From contig CAVSFO010000016.1 of NCBI GenBank assembly GCA_963727245.1, forward strand, positions 186,001-250,000: 64,000 nucleotides of DNA, in the 5' to 3' direction. A program made the position numbers and the translations under genes. The notes below the pieces were generated by a model. That model ran no database searches. It had not been told where the DNA came from and saw nothing but the letters and a program-made list of their open reading frames with translations. Shown piece after piece: positions 16,844-25,775 of the stretch. The first letter of the stretch is position 1. Each line of letters begins with the position of its first letter. The stretch comes from JBKQVT01 sp963727245 (GTDB taxonomy: Bacteria; Planctomycetota; Planctomycetia; Pirellulales; Thermoguttaceae).

Positions 16844-18244
16844 ATGTCGGGCTCGAAGGTCTTGGTTGTGGACGCTGATGCGAGCGTCCGGAATGTCCTA
16901 ACCGAGGTGCTCCGTCGCGAAGGGGCGGAGGTTTCGGCGGCCGGCGATGGTCAAGCGGGGCTCGCCCTGCTCGAAAAGAAGTCCTTTGACATCTTGTTCA
17001 CCCCGCTGGGTATGCCGGCGAAGAATGGGCTGACGGTATTGCAGCAGGCACTTTGTATTCGTCCGGACCTGTGTGCTGTGGTGCTTGCCGGCCAGGGCAG
17101 GCTTTCCTCGTGCGTGGAAGCGATCCGGCTGGGGGCTTGCGACTACCTGACGAAGCCGTTCACCCCGGCACGCATTCGCCAGTCGCTCGGCAGGGCCACG
17201 GCTTGTTGCCGGCACAAGTGCGGCGCGGCGCCGGCCGGCGAGCAGCTCCCGTCCCGCCCCCCGCCGGCGGCCGGTATGGCGGAAGCCGACGAGCCCGTCA
17301 TAGCGAAAAGCCCGGCGATGGCCGCGGTCATGGCCTTTGTGGCCAAGATCGCCCCCACCGAGGTCCCGGTCCTCATCCGCGGCGAAGCGGGCACGGGAAG
17401 GCATCTGGTGGCCCGCACGATTCACCGGCAAAGCCGCCGGGCCGGCCGCGCCCTGGTGGTCGCTGATTGCAAAGGGATCCCCGAGGCACAACTCGAAGCC
17501 CGGCTCTTCGGCCACCCGCAGCAAAATGGCCCGGAAGCCGGACCGGGGCCGGTGGGGCTGCTGGGCTCCGCCCAAGGTGGGACCCTCTTCCTCTCGGATA
17601 TCGAGTGCCTGCCGCTCTGGGCCCAGGTCCGCCTGTTCGACGCGTTTCACCGGGTCCCTGTCGATCATCACCACGGTGGTCCGCGTTCTATGCCGCTGGA
17701 CGTGCGGCTGATTGCTTCCGCCTCCTGCGATTTGGAAGCCGCCGTGGCCGAGGGCCGCTTCTACGGCGGTCTCTATTACTTGTTGAACACCAACGCCGTT
17801 CGTGTTCCGCCCTTGCGCCAGCGCCGGGCAGCCCTCAAGATGTTGGTCGAGTTCTTCTTGCGGAATACCCTCGCCGTGCAAGGTATTGACCGGCAAGGGG
17901 CCCCCTGGAGCTTTTCCGAGGAGGCCTGGGAGTGCCTGCTGAATTACGACTGGCCGGGCAACTTGCCCGAGTTGGCCGGCGTGGTCGCGCACGCCGTGGC
18001 GATGGCCGAAGGCAGAAGAATCGACAAGGATGCCGTCGCCTGCGCCCCGCACAAGCTCGAGGCCCGCGGGGCGGAGAGCATCTCGGTGGTCCTGTCGGGG
18101 AATCTCCACGAGATCGAGCGGCACATCATCGAGGAAGTGGTCCAGCGCTGCGGCGGGAACAAGGCCGCCGCCGCCCGGGCCCTCGGCCTGCACCGGCGAA
18201 CGCTCTACCGGATGTTGGAGGAAGGGGCCGGCGAGCCGCCGTGA
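16844..18244 (+). CDS. NtrC-like regulator with degenerate receiver and ATPase, Fis-type HTH
   Basis: The 466-residue protein has three parts: a receiver (~1-120), an AAA+ sigma-54-activator-type domain (~145-385) and a Fis-type HTH at the end (NKAAAARALGLHRRTLYRML). The receiver has VVDADAS but a Pro at the phosphoacceptor site (ILFTPLGMP). Walker A reads GEAGTGRH (Lys replaced by Arg), Walker B reads GGTLFLSDIE (Ser-Asp instead of Asp-Glu), and GAFTGA is absent. It therefore probably does not hydrolyse ATP or remodel sigma-54, and may bind DNA as a plain Fis-like regulator. It is the paralogue of 4284-5746; the pair brackets the gas vesicle genes. Confidence 0.9.
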   Translation: MSGSKVLVVDADASVRNVLTEVLRREGAEVSAAGDGQAGLALLEKKSFDILFTPLGMPAKNGLTVLQQALCIRPDLCAVVLAGQGRLSSCVEAIRLGACDYLTKPFTPARIRQSLGRATACCRHKCGAAPAGEQLPSRPPPAAGMAEADEPVIAKSPAMAAVMAFVAKIAPTEVPVLIRGEAGTGRHLVARTIHRQSRRAGRALVVADCKGIPEAQLEARLFGHPQQNGPEAGPGPVGLLGSAQGGTLFLSDIECLPLWAQVRLFDAFHRVPVDHHHGGPRSMPLDVRLIASASCDLEAAVAEGRFYGGLYYLLNTNAVRVPPLRQRRAALKMLVEFFLRNTLAVQGIDRQGAPWSFSEEAWECLLNYDWPGNLPELAGVVAHAVAMAEGRRIDKDAVACAPHKLEARGAESISVVLSGNLHEIERHIIEEVVQRCGGNKAAAARALGLHRRTLYRMLEEGAGEPP

Positions 18245-18258
18245 GCGTTGATGGCCTG

Positions 18259-18341
18259 ACACTAGCCCGAAGCGCAAGCGAGGGACGAACAGCGGCGAGC
18301 GGTTGCGTTGCGAGTCCCTCGCTTGCGTTTCGGGCTAGTGT
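18259..18341. repeat. 83-bp palindromic element, family B
   Basis: Arms ACACTAGCCCGAAGCGCAAG and CTTGCGTTTCGGGCTAGTGT lie between the convergent regulator (ends 18244) and the efflux gene (ends 18384). It could act as a bidirectional transcript end. Confidence 0.88.
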
Positions 18342-18383
18342 TCTATGCGTGTCAAGATCGCGCCGTGAACGGTTACCCCGTCA

Positions 18384-20009
18384 CTACGGCTGCGGCGGCA
18401 GGTTGGGCCCCGGGGAGGGAATCACCGGGGGCGACGGGGTGGGGAGCACCTCGGGCGCCCTCATCGGCAGCACCGCCAGCGGCATGGGCAGCTCTTGACG
18501 GGCCTCGTAGGGATTCGGCGGCACCCCGGGCTGGGCCGGGAGGCGAATCTCCCAACCGCCCCCCAGCGCCCGATAGATTTGCACCAACCCTTGGGCGATC
18601 TGCCCCTGCGCCTGCGCATACAAGTTCTGCTGGGTGACCAGGGTCTGCACGATCGTCGCATAGGTCGTGAAATTGACTGACCCTGCTTGGTACTGGTTGA
18701 TGGCGATTCTGAGGGCCTTGATGTTCTGCTCCACGGCCTCGCGGAGGAGCTTCGTTTGCACCTGGGCCCGCAAGAACGTCACGATGCCGTTCTCGGCCTC
18801 CTGGCTGGCCTGCACGACCGTGCTCTGGTAGCCCACCACCAGGTCCTTCAGCAGCGCGTCCTGATAGAGGACGTTGTTGTAAAGGCGGCCATAGTTGAGC
18901 AGGTTCCACTGGAACTGCGGCCCGACGTTGGCATCCAGGGCCGTACTGTTGAAGAGGCCCTTGAAGCTCGTCGCCTGCCAGCCCAAGACGCCGGTAATGG
19001 AGAAGGTCGGATACAACTGCGCCTCGGCGATGCCGATCTGCTCGGCCTGGGCGGCCGCCAGGCGCTCGGCCTGCCGCACGTCGGCACGGCGGCGGAGCAG
19101 TTCGGCGGGAATGCCCACGGCCACCTCCGGCGGCACGGTCGGAATCGCCCCCGTGCCCAGCAGGTAGCGCAGGTCGGTCGCCGGGATCCCCAGCAGGGTA
19201 CAGAGCTGGTTCTCGCTCTCGCGGAGGTTGGTCTCCAACGGCGGAATCTGGGCCGCGGTCTGGGCCAGGTTGCTCTTGGCCTGGTCCAGGTCCAACTCGG
19301 TTTGGCGGAAGCCGGAATTCCAGCGCAATTGGATCCAATCCACCACTTTCTGCTGCACTTCCACGCTGCTGCGCAGATAGAGGATTTGTTCCTGGTCGGT
19401 GCGGGCTTGCACGTAATACTGGGCGATGTCGCCCAGCATCGTGACCACCGCCTGGTCGTAGTTGGCCACCGAGGCGTCGAGATTGTCCTGTCCGGCGGTG
19501 ATCGCGCGCCGCAGCCGCCCCCAGAAGTCGAGTTCCCAAGCCAGGTTGAAGCCGAAGTTCCACTGGTCCGTAAACAACCCCAATCCCGGATGGAGGCCAC
19601 TGCCCGTCCCACCGCCTTCTCCCAAACGACGGTACTCGCCGTTGGCGGTTTGGGTCTGCGGGAAGAGTCCGCCGCGGGCGATGGCAAGCTGCAAGCGGGC
19701 CTCCAGCACGCGATAACCGGCCTGCCGCAACGTGAGGTTCTGCTGGAACGCGCAGTCCACCAGGCGGTTCACCGCGGGATCGTTGAAAACGTTCCACCAG
19801 CGGGCCAGGTTCGGCGATACGCTGTGGACTTGGGCATCGGAGGCGTCGATCCAATGGGCGGCGATGGGGGCGTGAGCAGGCTGATAGTTGGGCCCCACTT
19901 TGAAACCGTTCCGCACGTACTCGATCGGACTGGTGCAGCCGGCGGCGGCAAACACCAGCGACGCGATCATCGCCCAGGCCGCTGGCCCAACTCGCCCTTC
20001 TCGGGACAT
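18384..20009 (-). CDS. TolC-like outer-membrane efflux lipoprotein (NodT/RND type)
   Basis: This is the outer-membrane duct of a tripartite exporter. It starts with a lipoprotein signal (VFAAAGC lipobox, Cys at ~24). Two repeated OEP halves contain long helices, e.g. NLTLRQAGYRVLEARLQLAI and AELLRRRADVRQAERLAAAQ; the latter is the well-known PxELLRRRPDVRxAE motif of the NodT family. A Pro-rich tail ends the protein. GGAGG lies just before the ATG. No inner-membrane pump adjoins it; the MacA/MacB pair at 31-35 kb is a possible partner. Confidence 0.93.
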   Translation of the reverse strand: MSREGRVGPAAWAMIASLVFAAAGCTSPIEYVRNGFKVGPNYQPAHAPIAAHWIDASDAQVHSVSPNLARWWNVFNDPAVNRLVDCAFQQNLTLRQAGYRVLEARLQLAIARGGLFPQTQTANGEYRRLGEGGGTGSGLHPGLGLFTDQWNFGFNLAWELDFWGRLRRAITAGQDNLDASVANYDQAVVTMLGDIAQYYVQARTDQEQILYLRSSVEVQQKVVDWIQLRWNSGFRQTELDLDQAKSNLAQTAAQIPPLETNLRESENQLCTLLGIPATDLRYLLGTGAIPTVPPEVAVGIPAELLRRRADVRQAERLAAAQAEQIGIAEAQLYPTFSITGVLGWQATSFKGLFNSTALDANVGPQFQWNLLNYGRLYNNVLYQDALLKDLVVGYQSTVVQASQEAENGIVTFLRAQVQTKLLREAVEQNIKALRIAINQYQAGSVNFTTYATIVQTLVTQQNLYAQAQGQIAQGLVQIYRALGGGWEIRLPAQPGVPPNPYEARQELPMPLAVLPMRAPEVLPTPSPPVIPSPGPNLPPQP

Positions 20010-20243
20010 GATTTCACCTCCGTGCGTCGAAAGCCGGCCTTCCGCCCCAAGCGTCCGTCCGTCAGGGCTGTAAATCCCGCAAAGCCGTCAAATCGCGCAG
20101 GACCATCACGATCCATTCCTTCCCTCAAATCGACAAAATCGATTTATTCGGAGAAAGCGAAATTTCCGCAACGGCAGGCGCGTATGTATTTACCCCGAAT
20201 TCACCATCTTACGCCTTCTGGCCAGTCGCCCGCCCCGGCAGCC

Positions 20244-20320
<77 letters not shown>

Positions 20321-20342
20321 GCGGCCGCTCACCAGCAGTCCC

Positions 20343-21395
20343 CTAGGGATTGCCCTGCCGTCGCGTCTGCTGGAGGTGCTCGAGCCGGGCCACGCCGGCG
20401 GCGCCGATATACCCGGCGTCGCCCCCGACGGTGGCAAACTCGACGGCGGTCTTGGCGGCGATGGCCGGCAGCGCCAGGCGCCGCACCTCGTCCTGCACCT
20501 GGGCGAGGAAACGGCGGCCCAAGTCGGTCGCCGGACCGCCGAAGGTCATAGCCCCCCCCAGGAAGACGCCGTCCGGCTCCACCACGTGCATCAGACTGAC
20601 GGCGCCGATGGCGATGTAATGGGCGGTCTCCGAGACGATCTCGAGCGAGAGTTGGTCGCCTGCGGCGGCCTCCCCGGCGACCAGTTTGGGCGTGAGTTCC
20701 GCCCCCTGGGCGATCCGCCCGGAGAGCGAACTCGGCCGCCCGGCGTCGAGCAGTTGCCGGGTCCGCTTGATGACGGCCGTGGCGCTGGCGTAGGCTTCGA
20801 GGTGGCCGCGGCGTCCGCAGCCGCAGAGCCGGGCGTTTTCATCGCAATCGATGATCATATGTCCGGACTCGCCGCCGTAGCTGTGCTCGCCGCGCAGGAC
20901 CACGTCGTCGATGATGATGCCGACCCCGATGCCGGTGCCCAGGGTCAGCAGGACCATGCTGCCCAGTCCGCGGCCGGCCCCCACCCAGAACTCGCCGTAG
21001 GCGGCGGCGTTGGCGTCGTTTTCAAAGGTCACCGGCATCCCGCAGTGATCGCTCACCCGGTCGCGGATGGGGAAATCGTGCCAACCCGGGAGGTTCACCG
21101 GGCTGCTGATGATGCCGGCCGGGATGTCCAAGGGGCCGGCCGAGCCGAACCCCACCCGGACGACCGCCTGGGGCTGGAGCCCCGCCTTGGCGATGACCTC
21201 CCGCACGGCGGCGGCCATCCGCCGGGCGGCGTCTTCCGGCCCCCGCTTCACTTCGGTGGGGATGCTGATCCAGGACAGGGAGCGGCCCCGGTCGTCGACC
21301 ACGCCGAACTTGATGTTCGTGCCGCCCAGATCGATTCCCACGAAAAAAGGCGGCTCGGCCGTCTCGGCCGCAATGAAGTGACGTGTCTCGGACAT
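20343..21395 (-). CDS. ROK family glucokinase
   Basis: This is an ATP-dependent sugar kinase, most likely glucokinase of the ROK class. The phosphate-binding motif FVGIDLGGTNIKFGVVDD is near the start, the sugar-binding catalytic Asp is in TFENDANAAAYGE, and GTGIGVGIII follows. The ROK zinc site is visible as the GGESGHMI His with CGCGRRGHLEAYAS. The 350-residue length fits. It has no DNA-binding HTH, so it is an enzyme rather than a ROK repressor. It is monocistronic as far as can be seen. Confidence 0.92.
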   Translation of the reverse strand: MSETRHFIAAETAEPPFFVGIDLGGTNIKFGVVDDRGRSLSWISIPTEVKRGPEDAARRMAAAVREVIAKAGLQPQAVVRVGFGSAGPLDIPAGIISSPVNLPGWHDFPIRDRVSDHCGMPVTFENDANAAAYGEFWVGAGRGLGSMVLLTLGTGIGVGIIIDDVVLRGEHSYGGESGHMIIDCDENARLCGCGRRGHLEAYASATAVIKRTRQLLDAGRPSSLSGRIAQGAELTPKLVAGEAAAGDQLSLEIVSETAHYIAIGAVSLMHVVEPDGVFLGGAMTFGGPATDLGRRFLAQVQDEVRRLALPAIAAKTAVEFATVGGDAGYIGAAGVARLEHLQQTRRQGNP

Positions 21396-21526
21396 GGTGC
21401 ATCTCGACTCTGGAGGGGGTCAAAGCAAAGCAGTATAGAAGATGCCGCCGCCGCCGGCAAGTTGACAGCGGGCCCGTCCCACACTCAAATACTCTTTAAG
21501 GCACATCCGACCCGATGGAGACGACC

Positions 21527-21655
21527 ATGTCAGGACACAGCAAGGCCCGGGACGATAAGCGGAAGAAAAGGGTGCGAAAGAAGCGCAACGCGGAAACCGT
21601 CGCGGCACACCAAGCGAAGACGCCGCCCGGGCCGGCCGGCCCCGCCGCGCAGTAA
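21527..21655 (+). CDS. Very small, strongly basic protein
   Basis: This 42-residue frame starts MSGHSKARDDKRKKRVRKKR and ends GPAGPAAQ. GGAG lies about 8 bases before the ATG. Charge and length suggest a nucleic-acid or ribosome-binding peptide, but no family is recognised. It is divergent from the glucokinase gene and convergent with the next. Confidence 0.5.
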   Translation: MSGHSKARDDKRKKRVRKKRNAETVAAHQAKTPPGPAGPAAQ

Positions 21656-21681
21656 ACCTTTCTCCCCGTCACTCGCCAGCC

Positions 21682-22554
21682 CTAGCGGCGGAACCGCGGC
21701 GTCTGAGCGCCGGGCCGCGTCGTAGGCAGTTCGCCGGGCGGGGCAGACGCCGGCTCGACCGAGAGCAACTCGGCGATCATCCCTTGGGCGTCGGCGGTGG
21801 CGTTGGACAACCGCAGCAGCCACAGCGAGCGGAACTGGCCGGTGGAATCGAAGATCTCGGCGGGGAAGCAGGAGAGGATGGCCGTGGCGATGCGGGCGTT
21901 CAGATCGGCATTGGGACTGACCGTCGAGAGCCCTTGGCGGAAGGCCGCCCGCAACGAAGAGAGCACCAGCGGCCAGGCGTGGCGGCCGCCGCGGCAATGA
22001 CTTTGAAACCGTAGATCGCCGGCGAAGTCGCGGGCCCGCTGGGGCTCGAAGGCGAACTGGCAGGCCGGGTCCAGCTCGGCAAGATAGCCGACCAACAGAT
22101 CGGTCCAGCGTTCCGTCCGCCGCCGCAAGTGGTTCAGTCGGACGGCTGCCTCGGCATCGACGCCCGGCCCGCGGACCAAGAGCGTGAGCACGCGATGCCG
22201 CGCTTCCAGGTGTCCGATCATGACGCTGCGGGCGATCGGTTCGGCGTCCAGCGTGCCCCGTTGCCGGTCGTAGGCGCAGAGCACAGTCGCCCACACGCGG
22301 GTGAGCATTTCGCTGGTGAGGATCTCTTCCAGGACGCTGCGGACGTAGGGCCACTGGAGGCGGCCGGCCTGGCAGTCGCTGCTGACGTCGTGGGCGAAGG
22401 CGCCGAGGCTGCGGAACCAGCGATCCAGGCGGCATTTCGATTCCGTCCAGTATTGTTGGACGCCGCTGGTGGAGATCTGCCGCGTGCCGTGGACCAGGAC
22501 CGGTCCGTGGGTGGAAATGATGGCGGCCAGTTCGACAAGTTCGCGAGCGTGCAT
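21682..22554 (-). CDS. Hypothetical protein, helical, function unknown
   Basis: The 290-residue product starts MHARELVELAAIISTHGPVL and is rich in Arg, Trp and Leu (QYWTESKCRLDRWFRSLGAF, RRRTERWTDLLVGYLAELDP). It has no signal peptide or obvious catalytic motif and ends in a Pro/Arg tail. The frame is open upstream to 23022, but that part has the composition of non-coding sequence. A 12-bp hairpin stands 35 bases before the start. It may belong to a planctomycete-specific family. Confidence 0.65.
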   Translation of the reverse strand: MHARELVELAAIISTHGPVLVHGTRQISTSGVQQYWTESKCRLDRWFRSLGAFAHDVSSDCQAGRLQWPYVRSVLEEILTSEMLTRVWATVLCAYDRQRGTLDAEPIARSVMIGHLEARHRVLTLLVRGPGVDAEAAVRLNHLRRRTERWTDLLVGYLAELDPACQFAFEPQRARDFAGDLRFQSHCRGGRHAWPLVLSSLRAAFRQGLSTVSPNADLNARIATAILSCFPAEIFDSTGQFRSLWLLRLSNATADAQGMIAELLSVEPASAPPGELPTTRPGAQTPRFRR

Positions 22555-22588
22555 GAATCGATCAACATTCCGTCGGGGTTTGCAGCGG

Positions 22589-22622
22589 CCGCGAGAGCCT
22601 GAGGGGACCAAGGCTCTCGCGG
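22589..22622. promoter_or_regulatory. Perfect 12-bp hairpin in the gap 22555-22978
   Basis: CCGCGAGAGCCT pairs exactly with AGGCTCTCGCGG around a 10-base loop. No T-tract follows on either strand. It lies between two minus-strand genes and could end the upstream transcript or sit in the 5' leader of 21682-22554. Nothing else was recognised in this gap. Confidence 0.5.
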
Positions 22623-22978
22623 ACCGCCGGCCACGCACGGCATTGGGGATGCAAACCGAATGCCGCCGGCCTCGGCCGCCGTGCGCCGGGGGGAGATTGG
22701 AACCCAACCGACTGCCACATAATGACTTATGTCGGCGGTTCGCTACCGTTGCCGCCGCCGTGGGACGGCGACGGATGTTGCCTGCGGGCAACACGCGACG
22801 GGTTGAATAGTGGGAAAAGCGGAACACCCCAACGGCCAACGTTCGCGGCGCCGCCAGGGGCAGCATTCCGAGCTTGCGATTCAGGAAAGAACATCCCGCC
22901 GTCAATTCCGTGTCATTCGCCGGTCGGTTGGCGAGACATGGTAGAGAAAGTCCGAGTGGATAGGAGAGCGGTGCGACG

Positions 22979-24049
22979 TCACTGCCGGTACTCTGCAATG
23001 TCCGTCCATTCAAACGGCCCAAGGCCGGCTTCGTCCCGCATCCGCTCGAACTCGCGATTCTTCCTCAGGCTGCCGAAGAGCGCCTGGACGCGCTGCAATG
23101 ACCGGCTCCGCAATACAGGTGCCAGATCCTGGGGTTCGTTCTTACGGCCTTCGACAAGTGCGAACTGCTCCAGTGCAGGTGCAAATTCAAGCGGCGTAAA
23201 GTCTCGAAGCCCCCTCATATTCATCAGGACAACCCCTCGCAACCCATGCGCATCGGACAGTGACGGAAGCGATTGGACGTTGGGGAGGGATTGGAGGAAC
23301 AGGTTCTGAAGACATGGCAAGTCTGCGATGACGCTTACGTCTGAAAGGCCCCTGACCTGCCAGACTTCAAGGTAGTTGATCTTGGGCATACCGCAAATCG
23401 CCGACAGGTCACGAATCCCTCCCAACTTGATGTCCAACGATCGCAGCTTATCGAGCCGTTTGAGGTAATCGAGACCACGTGTGGTGATTGACCGAAGTGT
23501 GACATCCTCGAGCTCATGGAGCTGCGATAGAACCTCGATGTCCTTGTGCTGCCCCTCAACGTACACCGTGTCGAGTCGCTCAAAGCGGCCAAGGGGCGCC
23601 AAACTGGGTTTGCGAGAGCGAGTCTCGCCGAGGGCCAGATTTCGCAGACGCGGCGACACTTCGTTCAGGAACGCGAAGGACTCCAATTGGTACATCCCGA
23701 CGGATAACGACTCGATGTTGGGGATGCGGCCGATGTACTCGACGCCCGCGACCGCACCGTGGAGGCAGTCGGCGGCGAATCGCCGCAGATTCGTCAGCAG
23801 GCCGAGAAAACTCAGATCACAGGTGACGCCGTAAAACCCGTAGACCCGTGCCTCGATGTCGGGCCGACGCGCGAAGAGGAGCGCGTTCAAACGCCGCCAG
23901 GTTTCGAGTGCAATGGGCTTGGATGTCTGAAGCACCTTTACGTCAGGATCCGCAGCGACCGACTCAATCTCGTTTGATGACAGGGGTTCGCAAAATTCGT
24001 AACGGCACTTGGACAACGTGTTGGAAACTGGCACAATACACCCCTGCAA
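22979..24049 (-). CDS. Leucine-rich-repeat protein (internalin-like repeats), cytoplasmic
   Basis: The 356-residue protein has ~8 irregular LRR units such as LDKLRSLDIKLGGIRDLSAI, MPKINYLEVWQVRGLSDVSV and LPCLQNLFLQSLPNVQSLPS. There is no signal peptide and no membrane helix. LRR proteins usually bind other proteins; the partner is unknown. It is directly upstream of nothing obvious but adjacent to the AbiE pair, and its codon use is less GC-biased than its neighbours, suggesting acquired DNA. Confidence 0.75.
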   Translation of the reverse strand: MQGCIVPVSNTLSKCRYEFCEPLSSNEIESVAADPDVKVLQTSKPIALETWRRLNALLFARRPDIEARVYGFYGVTCDLSFLGLLTNLRRFAADCLHGAVAGVEYIGRIPNIESLSVGMYQLESFAFLNEVSPRLRNLALGETRSRKPSLAPLGRFERLDTVYVEGQHKDIEVLSQLHELEDVTLRSITTRGLDYLKRLDKLRSLDIKLGGIRDLSAICGMPKINYLEVWQVRGLSDVSVIADLPCLQNLFLQSLPNVQSLPSLSDAHGLRGVVLMNMRGLRDFTPLEFAPALEQFALVEGRKNEPQDLAPVLRSRSLQRVQALFGSLRKNREFERMRDEAGLGPFEWTDIAEYRQ

Positions 24050-24135
24050 CGTTCTGGGCCTGTCTTACCGATCAATGCGATTCGCCGAATCCCTGTCCAG
24101 TTCTGATCCTTTCGGACGGGCCACCGAAGGCCGGA

Positions 24136-25071
24136 TCACTTTGTCTCCCCAGTTTCGGACTCCCATGGACCGCCGCGCCGCCAGTGCCTTGTGAAGGGGC
24201 GGTTTTCAGAGATGACTTGTGCGATCGGCTGAAGAAAATCGCGGACATGCACTACGACCTCGGAGAACTCCGCCGGGGCATGCGATAGTAGCGAGCGGCG
24301 GACGAACGCGCTCCACTGGGCTTCCTTCGTCGAGTTACGGGCAAACTGGTCCGAGAAACTGGCGGGGGCGACTTCCAGGGGCGTCTGCCGCTGAACAAAC
24401 GTAGCTCGAATGGCAGCAAGCAAGCTGAGACCATCGAACTCGAAATTGGCTGCCAAAAGCCAAATGTCGAAGAAATCCTTCATCCGGGTGTTGAGGTCGC
24501 CCAACTTCACCATCGCCTCGAACTTCTCTGCGATCGCCGTCTCCCGGTTATAGGCAAGGAGTTGAACCGACGATTGCTCCAAGATCGTGGGGTAGCTGAC
24601 CCAGGCTGGGCCGGGAGTGACCACATCACTGAAGCCGATATCGACTTGCATGGTAACCCGGGTGTTGCCCAGGCTACCCTGAAACTTTGCCCGGACGCCC
24701 TCGTAGTCCGCATCTTCTGCGATCCGTTCGGTCGTCACGCTGGCCGCATCGAAGACCAGGCCATCGTCCTCAACGGGCGTCCCAACAATCTCCGCAATCA
24801 CAGATCGGACGGCATCCAGGTCGTTGCTCACCCGTCCGAGCAGGTCGATATCGCGAGTCGGGCGGGTAACAGGCGTTTTCCAAACCACCAGCAGCAGCGC
24901 ACCCTTGAGGACGAATCGCTCGCCATAAGCAGATCGGGAGAGGCGAAACAGCCAGCGCTCCAGCGCGTAGTGCTGGAGGAGATCATTGAAGCGACGGCCG
25001 CTCTGCTTGGCCACGTTGAGCAACCGTTGATGCACGGACGCGGCAACGTCCTTGATTGGGCGCTTGGTCAT
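24136..25071 (-). CDS. abiEii: AbiEii/AbiGii-type nucleotidyltransferase toxin
   Basis: AbiEii toxins are DNA-polymerase-beta-like nucleotidyltransferases of type IV toxin-antitoxin systems that give abortive phage infection. Conserved motifs are FVLKGALLLVVW, then the catalytic TRDIDLLG, AIAEKFEAMVKLG and the closing RMKDFFDIWLLA. The 311-residue length is normal. The start overlaps the antitoxin stop by four bases, the usual order (antitoxin first). Confidence 0.93.
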   Translation of the reverse strand: MTKRPIKDVAASVHQRLLNVAKQSGRRFNDLLQHYALERWLFRLSRSAYGERFVLKGALLLVVWKTPVTRPTRDIDLLGRVSNDLDAVRSVIAEIVGTPVEDDGLVFDAASVTTERIAEDADYEGVRAKFQGSLGNTRVTMQVDIGFSDVVTPGPAWVSYPTILEQSSVQLLAYNRETAIAEKFEAMVKLGDLNTRMKDFFDIWLLAANFEFDGLSLLAAIRATFVQRQTPLEVAPASFSDQFARNSTKEAQWSAFVRRSLLSHAPAEFSEVVVHVRDFLQPIAQVISENRPFTRHWRRGGPWESETGETK

Positions 25072-25670
25072 GCGATGGCCTCAAGGTAGGGGCGAATTAC
25101 GCTCTCCACCCGACACAGCCGGGCATACTCAAGTACCTCCAGCAGCCGATGTCGGCGTCGCCCCCGGTAGGTTCGCAGTGCTTCGATGGCAACATCGAGC
25201 CCAATCTTGTTACGGAATTTGAAGCAGTCGGCCAGTGTCTTCTCCGGGCTATAGATGCGCACCGGGACGCCGTCGATGGTGTACCTCTCGATTCCGGCCG
25301 CAAATGCCTGCTCGGAGAAACGAAAGACTTGCAGCGGCGGGAACTTGAGCTTCGGATGGCGGGCCGTGCGTCGAAGGGCCAGATGGACCTCGTGGGGAAT
25401 CTGCGTGGTAAGTTCATGGTGGGCCAGCGCCGAAATCAGACAAATGACTCCCTGCGGGACCAGCTTCGCCACGGTTGCCAGATCGGGATCGCTTAGCGGC
25501 GGCAGACCTGCCAGCCGATAGAGGCCCCGGGCAAGCCTTTCCAGTTCGCCCCTGCTTTGCATTCCGTAGAGCGTGCGCGGATGAACGCCGGCCGCGAGCA
25601 CCTCATGGGTCCGAAGTGTGCCGCCGTGGTCCCGGAAGAGCCGGCGGGTTTGGTCGGTCGGGGAAGGCAT
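25068..25670 (-). CDS. abiEi: AbiEi-type antitoxin / transcriptional repressor
   Basis: The 200-residue protein has an N-terminal winged helix (GGTLRTHEVLAAGVHPRTLY, GELERLARGLYRL) followed by the AbiEi C-terminal domain with GVPVRIYSPEKTLADCFKFR. AbiEi both neutralises AbiEii and represses the operon by binding inverted repeats in the promoter. A near-palindrome over the -10 box upstream fits that role. Confidence 0.92.
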   Translation of the reverse strand: MPSPTDQTRRLFRDHGGTLRTHEVLAAGVHPRTLYGMQSRGELERLARGLYRLAGLPPLSDPDLATVAKLVPQGVICLISALAHHELTTQIPHEVHLALRRTARHPKLKFPPLQVFRFSEQAFAAGIERYTIDGVPVRIYSPEKTLADCFKFRNKIGLDVAIEALRTYRGRRRHRLLEVLEYARLCRVESVIRPYLEAIA

Positions 25671-25705
25671 GGCAATCGCCTCAGGTCATTGGATAGAAAC
25701 GCACG

Positions 25706-25737
25706 CACATTATATAAAGTGTATGCCTCTTTATCCA
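25706..25737 (-). promoter_or_regulatory. Promoter and probable operator of the abiE operon
   Basis: On the minus strand TGGATA and a perfect TATAAT are 17 bases apart. The -10 lies inside CACTTTATATAATGTG (25706-25721), which is nearly self-complementary, a likely AbiEi binding site. Confidence 0.6.
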
Positions 25738-25756
25738 GCCCGGTTTGGGGAAATTG

Positions 25757-25775
25757 CACAGCCTCAAAGGCTGTG
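25757..25775. other. Short perfect hairpin in the gap 25671-26102
   Basis: CACAGCCT pairs with AGGCTGTG around a CAA loop. Further right, 26070-26105 is a run of CCTGGCCCC/CCCCGG words with no coding content. No other feature was found in this gap. Confidence 0.4.
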
